Shown in pieces: positions 1-8,337 of a stretch of DNA of 64,000 nt. Where the stretch lies: assembly GCF_900176505.1 (NCBI RefSeq), contig NZ_FWYB01000002.1:707237-771236 (forward strand), read 5' to 3'. Each line of letters starts with the position of its first letter. Within the stretch, counting starts at the first letter, position 1. This DNA is from Pedobacter nyackensis (GTDB taxonomy: Bacteria; Bacteroidota; Bacteroidia; Sphingobacteriales; Sphingobacteriaceae). Below the pieces are notes generated by a model. That model was not told the origin of the DNA. It did no database searches and saw nothing but the letters and a program-made list of their open reading frames with translations. Both the position numbers and the translations under genes were made by a program.

Positions 1-1102
1 AGGCCTTTTCAAAGTACTTTCTAAACTCATCAACCAGCTTATCGGAATGCTTTGACACCGTTTCAAGTGTAGCCATACCGGCTGTATAATGATGGGCGAT
101 CCGATCCTTTAACGTCAATGTATCCCCGTCAATGGTAACTACAGCCAAGCCCGCACCTATTCCTCCCTGTTCATAAGTCATACCTATAGCACCATTATAC
201 AAAGGATAAGTATCCCCATACGAAGGATACAGCAAATCAAACTGCTCCCTGGTAAAATACTTCCAGCCCTTCTGATCAAAATATTTCGCATTGTTCTTAC
301 CAACCGTCATCTGAAATTCCCTTTGCCAGGCGGTTACATCCTGGTGTATCGGCTCAGCTGCCGGGGCAAAATAATAAGGTTCATTGTAATTCTGTTCATG
401 AAAATCAACATGAACTTCAGGCATCCACGCGCGATACAAAACCAATCGCTGCTGTGTTTCAACCTGCGATTGCCAGGCCCAGTCGCGATTCAAATCAAAA
501 TAATAATGATTAGAACGACCAGCAGGCCAGGGTTCTATGTGCTCCCTTGCCATCGGATTGGGATTAGGCTTTATACCCGCAACACTATTAAAATAGCTCA
601 CATAACGCTCCCTGCCATCTGGATTTAGACACGGATCAATAACAACTACAGCATTCCTTAGCCATTCTTCAATACTCGACGTTTTAGCTTCTACAAGCGC
701 ATACAAGGTCTTTATTGCAGTTTCCGTTGAACTGACCTCATTCCCATGCACATTATAACTTAGCCACAATATAGGCGGCTGCTTAGCTAATTTTACACTT
801 ACTTTCTGCCCCTTACTTAAATCCAGATTGTTCTTCCTGATCTGCTCCAGTTTTTCCATGTTCCCCTTTGCAGATACAATCGCCACCAGTAGCTCACGAC
901 CTTCATAGCTCTTCCCGTAACTCACAATCTTTACGTTCTTAGTAGCCTTCCCCAGGTATTTGAAATACTCCAGTACCTTTTCATGCGGAGTAAACTTGCT
1001 TCCTAAAGGATAGCCTAAAAACTCATCCGGCGACTTTACTTGCGCTTTTACAGCACCAATCCCCAATAATAAAAACAGAAATGGAAGCAGAAAGTATTTC
1101 AT
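1..1102 (-). CDS. M14 family zinc carboxypeptidase, 3' end cut by window edge
   Basis: The reading frame is open from an ATG at 1102 to the left edge, so about 367 N-terminal codons are visible. Residues 1-20 form a signal peptide (hydrophobic run, then VKA-Q), so the enzyme is exported to the periplasm or surface. The zinc site of the M14 metallocarboxypeptidase fold is visible: HGNE with H119 and E122, and later a HVDFHE segment that supplies the second histidine. Substrate arginine and Tyr-rich segments follow. Family knowledge: these Bacteroidota M14 proteins are exported peptidases of unknown substrate. It is divergent from murF. The catalytic glutamate expected further downstream is partly beyond the edge. 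Confidence 0.85.
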   Translation of the reverse strand, partial: MKYFLLPFLFLLLGIGAVKAQVKSPDEFLGYPLGSKFTPHEKVLEYFKYLGKATKNVKIVSYGKSYEGRELLVAIVSAKGNMEKLEQIRKNNLDLSKGQKVSVKLAKQPPILWLSYNVHGNEVSSTETAIKTLYALVEAKTSSIEEWLRNAVVVIDPCLNPDGRERYVSYFNSVAGIKPNPNPMAREHIEPWPAGRSNHYYFDLNRDWAWQSQVETQQRLVLYRAWMPEVHVDFHEQNYNEPYYFAPAAEPIHQDVTAWQREFQMTVGKNNAKYFDQKGWKYFTREQFDLLYPSYGDTYPLYNGAIGMTYEQGGIGAGLAVVTIDGDTLTLKDRIAHHYTAGMATLETVSKHSDKLVDEFRKYFEKA

Positions 1103-1189
1103 AATGAGGAATTAATATACCAAAGTACTAAAGAATATTTTTTGTTTCTCTTTCATAGTGTAATTTTACCAATCATTATCAATAAACAT

Positions 1190-2491
1190 ATGGCCAACAT
1201 CGAATCTTTATATCAGCATTTCCTCAATCATCCAACCATCTGCACAGACACGAGGAACATCGTTGATGGCTGCTTATTCTTTGCCCTTAAAGGAGATAAA
1301 TTTGACGCCAACACATTTGCCACGCAAGCCATCAACCAGGGGGCTGCATATGCCATTATTGACAATGAAACCTATCTTACCGGCGATCGATGCATCCTTG
1401 TTGCTGATGTTTTAACCACGCTACAGGATCTGGCCCGTCATCACCGCAACCAACTCAGTATCCCTGTTATTGGTTTAACAGGAAGCAATGGGAAAACCAC
1501 CACCAAAGAACTGATCAAGGCCGTACTTTCGCAGAAATACCAAACCTTTGCGACCAAAGGAAACCTAAACAACCATATTGGTGTTCCACTTTCCATCCTT
1601 TCCCTTACCTCAAAAACAGAAATTGCGGTAATAGAGATGGGAGCAAATCACCAAAAAGAAATCGAATTTCTGTGCGGTATAGCCCAACCTACACACGGAT
1701 TGATCACCAATATCGGTATGGCCCACTTAGATGGCTTTGGCGGCTTTGAAGGCGTAAAAAAAGGGAAAGCAGAATTGTTCGCCTACCTCAAAGCACATGA
1801 AGGTTTTGCTTTCATCAATCGCAACAACCCCTACTTAATGGAGATGAGTGAAAAAGCCAATCTCAATAAAATTATTTATTACGGAACAGAAGAAATCAAT
1901 ACCGTATATGGCCGGTTAATCAAATCCGATCCATTTATCGAACTCAGTTGGAGTAGTAAATCAGGCTCATTTAACACAGAAGCGCAGCTTACAGGAACCT
2001 ATAACTTTGAGAATATCCTCGCTGCGATCTGCATCGGACAATTTTTTGAAGTAAGCCCTGATGAGATTAATACAGGTTTAGCGGGTTATGCGCCTAATAA
2101 CAACCGCTCACAAATCACAAAAACGGCCAGCAATACGGTGATATGCGACTTCTACAATGCCAATCCAAGCAGTATGGCCGCAGCACTTACCAATATTGAG
2201 CATTTAAGCAGCAACAATAAAACAGTCATTATTGGAGATATGTTTGAGTTAGGTCAGGAGTCGGCAATGCAACACAAACTGATCATTGAACAGGCCGAAA
2301 AACTACAGGTAAATACCCTGATCTTCATAGGAAAATACTTCTATGAAGCAAAAGACACCCATAAAGGTAATTTCTTTAACACCCCTGCGGAAGCAGAGGC
2401 ATTTTTAAAAGTCAATCCAATAAACAATAGCCTGGTTCTATTAAAAGGCTCACGTGGTATGGCCCTTGAACAGCTATTACCGCTGCTTTAA
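1190..2491 (+). CDS. murF: UDP-N-acetylmuramoyl-tripeptide--D-alanyl-D-alanine ligase
   Basis: A 433-residue cytoplasmic Mur ligase that adds D-Ala-D-Ala to the UDP-MurNAc-tripeptide, the last soluble step of peptidoglycan precursor synthesis. The ATP-binding loop GLTGSNGKTTTKE is at residues 95-107. The central-domain IEMGANH and NIGMAHLDGFG motifs follow, and the C-terminal domain has the DFYNANPSSM segment typical of MurF. The ATG at 1190 was chosen over a TTG at 1142 because the protein then begins with the usual short N-terminal domain (MANIESLY). The gene ends one base before the convergent gldH stop, so there is no spacer. It is not in a dcw-type cluster here, which is usual for Bacteroidota MurF. 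Confidence 0.93.
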   Translation: MANIESLYQHFLNHPTICTDTRNIVDGCLFFALKGDKFDANTFATQAINQGAAYAIIDNETYLTGDRCILVADVLTTLQDLARHHRNQLSIPVIGLTGSNGKTTTKELIKAVLSQKYQTFATKGNLNNHIGVPLSILSLTSKTEIAVIEMGANHQKEIEFLCGIAQPTHGLITNIGMAHLDGFGGFEGVKKGKAELFAYLKAHEGFAFINRNNPYLMEMSEKANLNKIIYYGTEEINTVYGRLIKSDPFIELSWSSKSGSFNTEAQLTGTYNFENILAAICIGQFFEVSPDEINTGLAGYAPNNNRSQITKTASNTVICDFYNANPSSMAAALTNIEHLSSNNKTVIIGDMFELGQESAMQHKLIIEQAEKLQVNTLIFIGKYFYEAKDTHKGNFFNTPAEAEAFLKVNPINNSLVLLKGSRGMALEQLLPLL

Positions 2492-2962
2492 CTAATTAAC
2501 AATTGAAACCTTTATTCCTACGTCACTAACCTCCTTAAGGGGGTTATCACGCATATTCTGTTCCAGTTCGAGCTCATACCTTCCTGGAGCCGGGAACTTA
2601 TATTGAGTAAGCATAGGCAAAGTATAGGTAAACAAGTTCCCCGAACCCGATCCGGTCCATTGCCCATCTGCCTCTGCCAACTTAAATTCATAGCGGCTAC
2701 TGCTCTTTTTGTTCGCAGATTTCACATTAAACAGCACAAAAATATTCGAGTACCGGTAATCAGCAGTATGCCTTAATTTGAAGTAAATATTATAAGGCTT
2801 ATTACTGTCGGGAATATCAACCACCACCTTTACCTTATTCGCATAACTCCAGTTGCGCGAAGGCATTGTTTGATTACTATCAGCAATATCATTGGTATCA
2901 CAACCGCTAAACAACAATGTAAGAACGGTTGTGACCAAAAGTAAAACTTTACTATTATTCAT
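2492..2962 (-). CDS. gldH: Gliding motility-type lipoprotein GldH
   Basis: A 156-residue lipoprotein: N-terminal hydrophobic segment, then LLFSGC as lipobox with Cys near residue 21, then a beta-rich domain with the pattern of GldH (paired beta strands around IYFKLRHTADY and GRYELELEQNMRDNPL). GldH is needed for gliding in Flavobacterium, but orthologues are kept in non-gliding Bacteroidota, so the cellular role here is open. The ATG at 2962 was chosen because the signal sequence begins there; it overlaps the end of ricT by 8 bases. The order holB-ricT-gldH recurs in Bacteroidota, which supports the call. Confidence 0.82.
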   Translation of the reverse strand: MNNSKVLLLVTTVLTLLFSGCDTNDIADSNQTMPSRNWSYANKVKVVVDIPDSNKPYNIYFKLRHTADYRYSNIFVLFNVKSANKKSSSRYEFKLAEADGQWTGSGSGNLFTYTLPMLTQYKFPAPGRYELELEQNMRDNPLKEVSDVGIKVSIVN

Positions 2963-4409
2963 TTTTAGGCTTATCCGCTGGTTTTTTTCTACGATTATTC
3001 CTATTTCTGTTGTTTTTGTTTCCAGCAGGCTTTTCGGCATTAGGCTGCTCCTGTCCCGCAGGTGCCTTAACCTTTGGCTGTCCACCCTGAGCTTTAGGTT
3101 GCGCTTGTCCGCCTGGAGCGTTTTCCTTCTTTACCTCAGGTTTATTTTTAGACTGCTGGGGAGGTTTTGGACCTCTCTGTTCCGGCTTGTCAACACGCTC
3201 TGGCCTGTCAGTTCTCTCCGCTTTCTCTGCCCCCTCTTTTCGATCAGCATTGTTTCTATTGCGGTTTTGATTGTTATTACGGTTATTCCTGTTCCCTTTG
3301 TTTTTAGGTTTATCATCCAAACGGGTTAAACTATCCTGTCCAACCACATTCTCATAATCAGGAATTTTATCAATTATCGTTGTTGTAGCTACCTCAACAG
3401 CCTCTTCCTTAAGATTATTAGGTTTCTGTCCCTTCTTGTTCATGGCCATGATTTCTTTTACACGGTCAACCTTTAAAGGAATCCAGTCTTCCATATTCGG
3501 ATAACTAAACCACATGATTTTCTTAAAGATATCTGTTTTCTGATGTCTCGCTACACCAACTTCGGTTTGCAAGCTATCTACGCGATCAGGAATATCCTTC
3601 AACGCATCCAGATAAGTATCCAGCTCGTAGTTTAAGCAGCATTTCAGCTTACCGCACTGGCCGGCTAGTTTTAAAGTATTTAAAGATAAGTTCTGGTACC
3701 TTGCCGCAGCTGTAGATACTGTTTTAAAGTTAGTTAACCAGGTAGAGCAGCACAATTCACGACCACAAGAGCCTATTCCGCCCAATCTGCCCGCTTCCTG
3801 ACGCATACCAATCTGGCGCATTTCGATCCTGATACGGAACGTTTCCGCCATTTTTTTGATCAGCTCCCTGAAATCTACCCTGCCTTCAGCAGTGTAAAAG
3901 AAAGTCGCTTTTGTTTTGTCTCCCTGATAATCTACGTCGCTAATTTTCATCGACAAACGCAAGTCCAGTGCCAGCGTGCGCGCTTTGTGCATGGTTTCCC
4001 ATTCCATCGCTTTAGCAGCTTTCCACTTCTCCACGTCGGCCTCTGTAGCTTTCCTGTAAACTTTTCTCGTTACCTGATCAATCGCAGTTTTCCTGCGCTT
4101 CATTTGCATTCTTACCAACTCTCCGGTAAGTGAAACGTGACCGATATCATAGCCGCCAGTCGGTCCTTCAACCGCTACCAACTCGCCAATTTCAAGGTAA
4201 ATGTTATCATTGTTCACAAAGAACTCTTTCCTTGCGCCTTTAAATTTAACTTCTATTACTTGAAAAGGCTTATAATTTGAGGGCATATCCAAATTGGACA
4301 GCCAATCGTAAACTTCCATTTTTCCGCATCCGCCAGTAAGGCACGAGCCATTACTTTTGCAGCCTGCGGGGGCGCAACCGCCACCTGTAGAACAACTTCC
4401 ACATCCCAT
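2955..4409 (-). CDS. ricT: PSP1-domain protein, RicT/YaaT family
   Basis: A 484-residue protein. Residues 1-30 are Cys/Gly rich (seven Cys). A PSP1 domain follows with two paired-Cys motifs, GSCGRELCCSTW and GQCGKLKCCLNYE. In Bacillus, RicT belongs to the Fe-S containing RicAFT (Y) complex that acts on RNase Y and phosphorelay output; the conserved Cys pairs fit metal or Fe-S binding. From about residue 340 to the end the chain is low complexity, rich in Asn, Arg, Lys, Pro and Gln with RNNRN-type repeats, as in disordered RNA-binding tails. It is two bases downstream of holB and overlaps gldH, so it is certainly co-transcribed with both. RicA and RicF partners are not present here. Confidence 0.85.
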   Translation of the reverse strand: MGCGSCSTGGGCAPAGCKSNGSCLTGGCGKMEVYDWLSNLDMPSNYKPFQVIEVKFKGARKEFFVNNDNIYLEIGELVAVEGPTGGYDIGHVSLTGELVRMQMKRRKTAIDQVTRKVYRKATEADVEKWKAAKAMEWETMHKARTLALDLRLSMKISDVDYQGDKTKATFFYTAEGRVDFRELIKKMAETFRIRIEMRQIGMRQEAGRLGGIGSCGRELCCSTWLTNFKTVSTAAARYQNLSLNTLKLAGQCGKLKCCLNYELDTYLDALKDIPDRVDSLQTEVGVARHQKTDIFKKIMWFSYPNMEDWIPLKVDRVKEIMAMNKKGQKPNNLKEEAVEVATTTIIDKIPDYENVVGQDSLTRLDDKPKNKGNRNNRNNNQNRNRNNADRKEGAEKAERTDRPERVDKPEQRGPKPPQQSKNKPEVKKENAPGGQAQPKAQGGQPKVKAPAGQEQPNAEKPAGNKNNRNRNNRRKKPADKPKNE

Positions 4410-4411
4410 AA

Positions 4412-5560
4412 TTAATTATATATATGTTGAGTCCCTTTCGGGAACGTTTTAAACTTAATTATTTTTACCAATTGTAAAGATACATCTAAAAACAGAATTT
4501 TAGGGTTCGCATTTCGTTCAATATGATAATGCGCTTTTTCCAACTCTGTGATTATGGCATCCGCCATGTTCAGATCCAATACGTGAGTGGAGAGCTTTTT
4601 AGCTGTTTCCAATGCCCTGACAGGTAATTTCACGAGATCCTCAGCCCCGCTAAGCAACAAGCTGCATTCGCGTAAAAAACTGATCCCATATTTTAAAAAG
4701 TTCTTTTGGTTTTCTCTTCCCCAACCTGCAGCCTGCTCCACAAAGGTCGTCAGGTCCAACACCCGATTTCCATACCCCATCCGCAGCCACTCCGCAAACT
4801 TATCCGCATTTTCATTGTGCGTATTCGTCACCAGCGACTTGGCTTCGATCAGGTTCCCATCTGCCAGAAAACTATATTCTGTAGCCTGATTTTCTGACAA
4901 ACCATGACCTTCCATCAAATAACTTTCTACTGTTGCATGTGAAAGCTTAGGTATTTTAACAATCTGGGTACGTGACAATAACGTAGAAAGAATCTGTTCC
5001 TGATTATTGGCAACCAGAATAAACAAAGTGTTCTGAGGCGGTTCTTCAATAATCTTCAGCAAAGCGTTTCCTTCTTTGTCCAAATACTCGGGCAGCCACA
5101 TGATTAGCACCTTCGTTTCAGCCTCGAAAGCCTTGTAGCTTAATTTCTTAATGATGTCGTGGCATTCGGCAATATTGATATTGGCCTGCTTGTTTTCTGC
5201 ACTTAATTTAGAACGCCAGATGTCCATATCAAAATAAGCATCGGCCAGCAGCATACTCCTCCATTCTTCCAGAACGTCAACAGCAGTCCTCACATCTTTC
5301 GAAGCAAAGAAAGGATAGGAAAAATGCAGATCCGGATGGATATACCTTTCATACTTACGGCATGAAGAGCAAACCCCACAGCTGTCATCTAGCTGCTTAT
5401 CCAAACAATTGATATACTGAGCATAGGCAATAGCCAAAGGCAAAGCGCCACTGCCATCACAAGACAGAAACAACTGAGCATGACTAATCCTGTTCTCGGC
5501 AACTGTTTGTATCAATTGCTGCTTTATATTCTCCTGTCCGACGATCTCTTTAAACTGCAT
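4412..5560 (-). CDS. holB: DNA polymerase III delta-prime subunit
   Basis: A 382-residue clamp-loader subunit of the AAA+ fold. It starts MQFKEIVGQENIKQQL, as in the family. The P-loop position reads CDGSGALPLA with no lysine, so it should not hydrolyse ATP, as expected of delta-prime. A zinc module is visible (SCGVCSSC), followed by HPDLHF, and the SRTQ sequence near the sensor/arginine-finger helix is present. The ATG at 5560 was preferred to a TTG at 5569. It heads the holB-ricT-gldH block and is divergent from ruvX with a 95-base spacer. Confidence 0.9.
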   Translation of the reverse strand: MQFKEIVGQENIKQQLIQTVAENRISHAQLFLSCDGSGALPLAIAYAQYINCLDKQLDDSCGVCSSCRKYERYIHPDLHFSYPFFASKDVRTAVDVLEEWRSMLLADAYFDMDIWRSKLSAENKQANINIAECHDIIKKLSYKAFEAETKVLIMWLPEYLDKEGNALLKIIEEPPQNTLFILVANNQEQILSTLLSRTQIVKIPKLSHATVESYLMEGHGLSENQATEYSFLADGNLIEAKSLVTNTHNENADKFAEWLRMGYGNRVLDLTTFVEQAAGWGRENQKNFLKYGISFLRECSLLLSGAEDLVKLPVRALETAKKLSTHVLDLNMADAIITELEKAHYHIERNANPKILFLDVSLQLVKIIKFKTFPKGTQHIYN

Positions 5561-5642
5561 TTGGTGCAAAATAACAATTTTTTAAGACTTGGGTGTAATG
5601 CCACTCTAAAGTTGACATTTCATGACCCTTTAGGATTTTACT

Positions 5643-5650
5643 TATCTTTG
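5643..5650 (+). promoter_or_regulatory. TAnnTTTG -7 element abutting ruvX start
   Basis: TATCTTTG ends 5 bases before the ruvX ATG. It matches the Bacteroidota -7 consensus; transcription starting the usual few bases downstream would begin at the ATG, giving a leaderless mRNA. No clear -33 TTG at the usual spacing is seen. Confidence 0.55.
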
Positions 5651-5655
5651 CCCAC

Positions 5656-6072
5656 ATGCCCAGAATTATTGCTTTTGATTATGGAACCAAACGTATCGGA
5701 ATAGCCGTTACCGATCCCCTGCAAATTATCGCAACGGGACTGGACACCATACATCCTAAGGATATCATTGAATATCTGAAGAAATATCTGCTGACTGAAC
5801 AAGTGGAAGCCTTTGTTTTTGGCGACCCGAAGCAAATGGACGGTACGCCTTCCGAATCTGCTCAGCATGTAAAAGGATTTGCCAATACCTTAAAAAAAAC
5901 ATTCCCGAATATTCCGCAACACTGGATAGATGAACGCTTCACGTCCAAACTCGCGCATCAAACCATCATGCAAAGCGGGTTAAAAAAACAGGACCGGAGA
6001 AACAAAGAAAGAGTAGACACCATTTCAGCAACCATAATCTTGCAATATTTTATGGAAACACAACGTTTATGA
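5656..6072 (+). CDS. ruvX: Holliday junction resolvase-like YqgF/RuvX nuclease
   Basis: A 138-residue RNase H-fold protein. The first strand carries the catalytic Asp in FDYGTKRIGIA (residues 6-16); VFGDPKQMDGT and WIDERFTSKLA follow, with the final acidic cluster near RVDTISATIIL. Family knowledge: YqgF acts in 16S rRNA 5' end processing and has been proposed as a resolvase. Length is standard. Its stop overlaps the next start by 4 bases (ATGA), so it is translationally coupled to the methyltransferase. Confidence 0.92.
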   Translation: MPRIIAFDYGTKRIGIAVTDPLQIIATGLDTIHPKDIIEYLKKYLLTEQVEAFVFGDPKQMDGTPSESAQHVKGFANTLKKTFPNIPQHWIDERFTSKLAHQTIMQSGLKKQDRRNKERVDTISATIILQYFMETQRL

Positions 6073-6704
6073 GCTTAATTAATGAAGATATGCAGCAACT
6101 GCTGCTCAACTATTGCGAACCCGAGAGTGCATTGTTACAAAGAATAGACAGAGAAACCAACCTTAAAGTCTTGATGCCCAGGATGCTTTCCGGGCATTAC
6201 CAGGGCCGTGTACTAAGTATGCTCAGTAAAATGGTGAGCCCTGTCAGAATTCTGGAGATTGGCACTTTTACCGGCTATGCAACACTTTGTCTTGCCGAAG
6301 GCTTAACCGAAAACGGCATGCTCTATACCCTCGACATTAACGAAGAACTCGAAGAAATGGTTCGCAAGAACTTTGCAGAATCTGAATACAATCATAAAAT
6401 CAAGTACATCCTTGGCGATGCCAATGAAACCATTAGTGGACTGGATGAAACCTTCGACCTGGTTTTTATCGATGCAGACAAAAAGAACAATGGTACCTAT
6501 TACGACCTGATTTTCGACAGGGTACGCCCTGGTGGGCTAATCATTGTTGATAATGTACTATGGAGTGGAAAAGTTCTGAACAGCAACCCAGACAAGGACA
6601 CTAAAAACATCACTACATTTAATGATAAGATTTTGGCAGACAACAGAGTAGAAAAATTAATCCTTCCGGTTAGGGACGGTCTATTTGTCATCAGAAAAAA
6701 ATAA
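6069..6704 (+). CDS. SAM-dependent O-methyltransferase, family 3
   Basis: A 211-residue class I methyltransferase of the PF01596 (catechol/caffeoyl-CoA-like) type. The SAM-binding GxG loop is EIGTFTGYAT near residue 62, the acidic residue after strand 2 is in TLDINEE, and the metal-binding aspartates are in FIDADKKN and VDNVLWSG near residues 137 and 158. These small bacterial members methylate hydroxyl groups of small molecules or tRNA (TrmR type); the substrate cannot be told from sequence. Overlaps ruvX by 4 bases and is followed by the glucosaminidase gene after 3 bases. Confidence 0.87.
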   Translation: MSLINEDMQQLLLNYCEPESALLQRIDRETNLKVLMPRMLSGHYQGRVLSMLSKMVSPVRILEIGTFTGYATLCLAEGLTENGMLYTLDINEELEEMVRKNFAESEYNHKIKYILGDANETISGLDETFDLVFIDADKKNNGTYYDLIFDRVRPGGLIIVDNVLWSGKVLNSNPDKDTKNITTFNDKILADNRVEKLILPVRDGLFVIRKK

Positions 6705-6707
6705 AGC

Positions 6708-7388
6708 ATGATAAAAAAAGTACTGTACATCTGGCTATTTGTAACCTGCTATATTTTTAGCGCCAAAGCGCAAACAACCGAAAATTATATCAGCGATAAT
6801 GCAGAACTGGCACAAACACTAATGCGCGAGCATAACATCCCAGCCAGTATCATTCTGGCGGTTGCCATTCATGAATCAGCCTCTGGAACCAGTAAAATTG
6901 CCCGCTACCTGAACAATCATTTCGGAATTAAAGGCGCCAACAGTAATACCGAAATTCGTTCTTCCTATAGGGATTATCCCACGATAAGTGAATCCTATAA
7001 TCATTTCCTTGAATTCTTAAAAAGCAGGGCCTCCTATAGCAAACTATTTGATAAATACGACCAGTATGATTATAAAAACTGGGCAAAAGGTATTCAGCGA
7101 GGTGGATATGCAAGAAGCAGATCCTGGGCTTCACAAATTATTGGTATCATTAAAAAAAATGACCTTGTACAATATGACGAGAGACCTGACGATTATATAG
7201 AGCCTGTTGCACCACAACCTGTAGCATCCCACAGAAGTAAAAGCTCATCTACAAAAACTTATACGGTTAAACGTGGCGACAACCTGCACAACATTGCAAA
7301 AGCACGCCGTACCACACCAACAGCAATCATGAAAAAGAACGGTTTAAAAAGCGCTGCCCTTAAACCCGGACAAAAACTTAAATTATAA
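6708..7388 (+). CDS. Exported glucosaminidase-domain protein with C-terminal LysM
   Basis: A 226-residue protein with a cleavable signal peptide (residues 1-21, ending SAKAQ). Residues 30-155 match the PF01832 glucosaminidase fold, with ILAVAIHESASGTSK carrying the catalytic Glu and NNHFGIKG downstream. The C-terminal 45 residues (KTYTVKRGDNLHNIAKARR) form one LysM peptidoglycan-binding repeat. Likely cleaves the glycan of peptidoglycan between GlcNAc and MurNAc. Three bases after the methyltransferase, and its stop overlaps the start of a paralogue by one base (TAATG). Confidence 0.88.
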   Translation: MIKKVLYIWLFVTCYIFSAKAQTTENYISDNAELAQTLMREHNIPASIILAVAIHESASGTSKIARYLNNHFGIKGANSNTEIRSSYRDYPTISESYNHFLEFLKSRASYSKLFDKYDQYDYKNWAKGIQRGGYARSRSWASQIIGIIKKNDLVQYDERPDDYIEPVAPQPVASHRSKSSSTKTYTVKRGDNLHNIAKARRTTPTAIMKKNGLKSAALKPGQKLKL

Positions 7389-8290
7389 TGAACAACAAAA
7401 CATTAGCTTTAGCACTACTAGCCGTTATATTTTTGAACGCCTGTAAATCAACAAAATATAGTCGCAACAATAAACAAATTGAAAAAGCGTCCAGCAAGGC
7501 TAATCCCAATGCTAAATCATACACTACCCTGAATTATATTGAGACTTTTAAGGCTGTTGCTATTGAGGAAATGAACAAATACGGCATTCCTGCAAGTATT
7601 ACTCTGGCACAGGGCATTATTGAGTCGGGAAGCGGCAACAGCAGTCTGGCTAAATATGCCAACAACCATTTTGGCATTAAATGTACTTCAGATTGGAAGG
7701 GAAAGGGATATTTTAAAGAAGACGATAAAGTCGACGATTGCTTCAGGGTATATAAAGACGCTCGTGAATCGTATAAAGACCACTCAGAGTTCCTAAAAAG
7801 AAAGCGCTATAGCTTTTTGTTTGAACTGGATAAAAATGATTATAAAAACTGGGCTCTGGGCTTAAAACAGGCAGGTTATGCAACAAACCCTAAATACCCG
7901 GATATGCTGATTAGTGTAATAGATCGATACCAGCTTTACCAGTACGACCAACAGGAATCAGAGAAGGATAAACTAAAGCGCGAAGACAAAGTGTTCTCAG
8001 AAATAAATGCGAACATCCCCAATGAGAAAAAGAAATTTACACCGGTAGTGAGTCCTCCTTCAAAACAAGTGATGAAAACACCGGATACGCTGAGAATCCC
8101 GACACCAACGACCGAAGAAGCAAGTAATACGGCTCCTGTTTTTAAACCAGGCTCTTACACCGTTAAACAGGGCGACACCCTTTATGGCATTTCTAAGAAA
8201 TTTAACGTCGCTGTCGACACCATAAAAACACTAAACAACATTAACGACGAAGGAATTAAAATCGGACAAAAACTAGTCTTAGTTAAATAA
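7388..8290 (+). CDS. Lipoprotein glucosaminidase with C-terminal LysM, paralogue of upstream gene
   Basis: A 300-residue paralogue of the preceding protein. The N-terminus is a type II signal with lipobox LNAC (Cys near residue 19), so it is membrane anchored instead of soluble. The PF01832 domain spans about 50-180 (ITLAQGIIESGSGNS, NNHFGIKC, GLKQAGYATNPKYP). A linker rich in Lys, Pro and Thr follows, then a LysM repeat (SYTVKQGDTLYGIS) at 255-300. The shared core (NNHFGIK, YKNWA, GYA) and one-base overlap mark a recent tandem duplication whose copies are sent to different places. Confidence 0.88.
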   Translation: MNNKTLALALLAVIFLNACKSTKYSRNNKQIEKASSKANPNAKSYTTLNYIETFKAVAIEEMNKYGIPASITLAQGIIESGSGNSSLAKYANNHFGIKCTSDWKGKGYFKEDDKVDDCFRVYKDARESYKDHSEFLKRKRYSFLFELDKNDYKNWALGLKQAGYATNPKYPDMLISVIDRYQLYQYDQQESEKDKLKREDKVFSEINANIPNEKKKFTPVVSPPSKQVMKTPDTLRIPTPTTEEASNTAPVFKPGSYTVKQGDTLYGISKKFNVAVDTIKTLNNINDEGIKIGQKLVLVK

Positions 8291-8323
8291 TGTTAATATT
8301 ATTACATCGATATACTTATCTTG

Positions 8324-8331
8324 TAATTTTG
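8324..8331 (+). promoter_or_regulatory. TAnnTTTG -7 element abutting next start
   Basis: TAATTTTG ends 6 bases before the ATG at 8338. It lies in the 47-base spacer after the glucosaminidase gene, so the two genes downstream can have their own, probably leaderless, transcript. Confidence 0.5.
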
Positions 8332-8337
8332 TATTAA

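Noticed and set aside
323..628. Open frame of 101 codons on the plus strand
   Set aside because: It is opposite the M14 peptidase, which shows a continuous zinc-site-bearing frame through the same bases.
1142..1189. Upstream TTG start for murF
   Set aside because: It would add 16 hydrophobic residues to a cytoplasmic enzyme; the ATG at 1190 fits the family start.
2892..3329. Open frame of 145 codons on the plus strand across the ricT 3' end
   Set aside because: It is opposite the low-complexity Arg/Asn tail of ricT, whose biased codons keep other frames open. The product is a run of hydrophobic and Arg residues without pattern.
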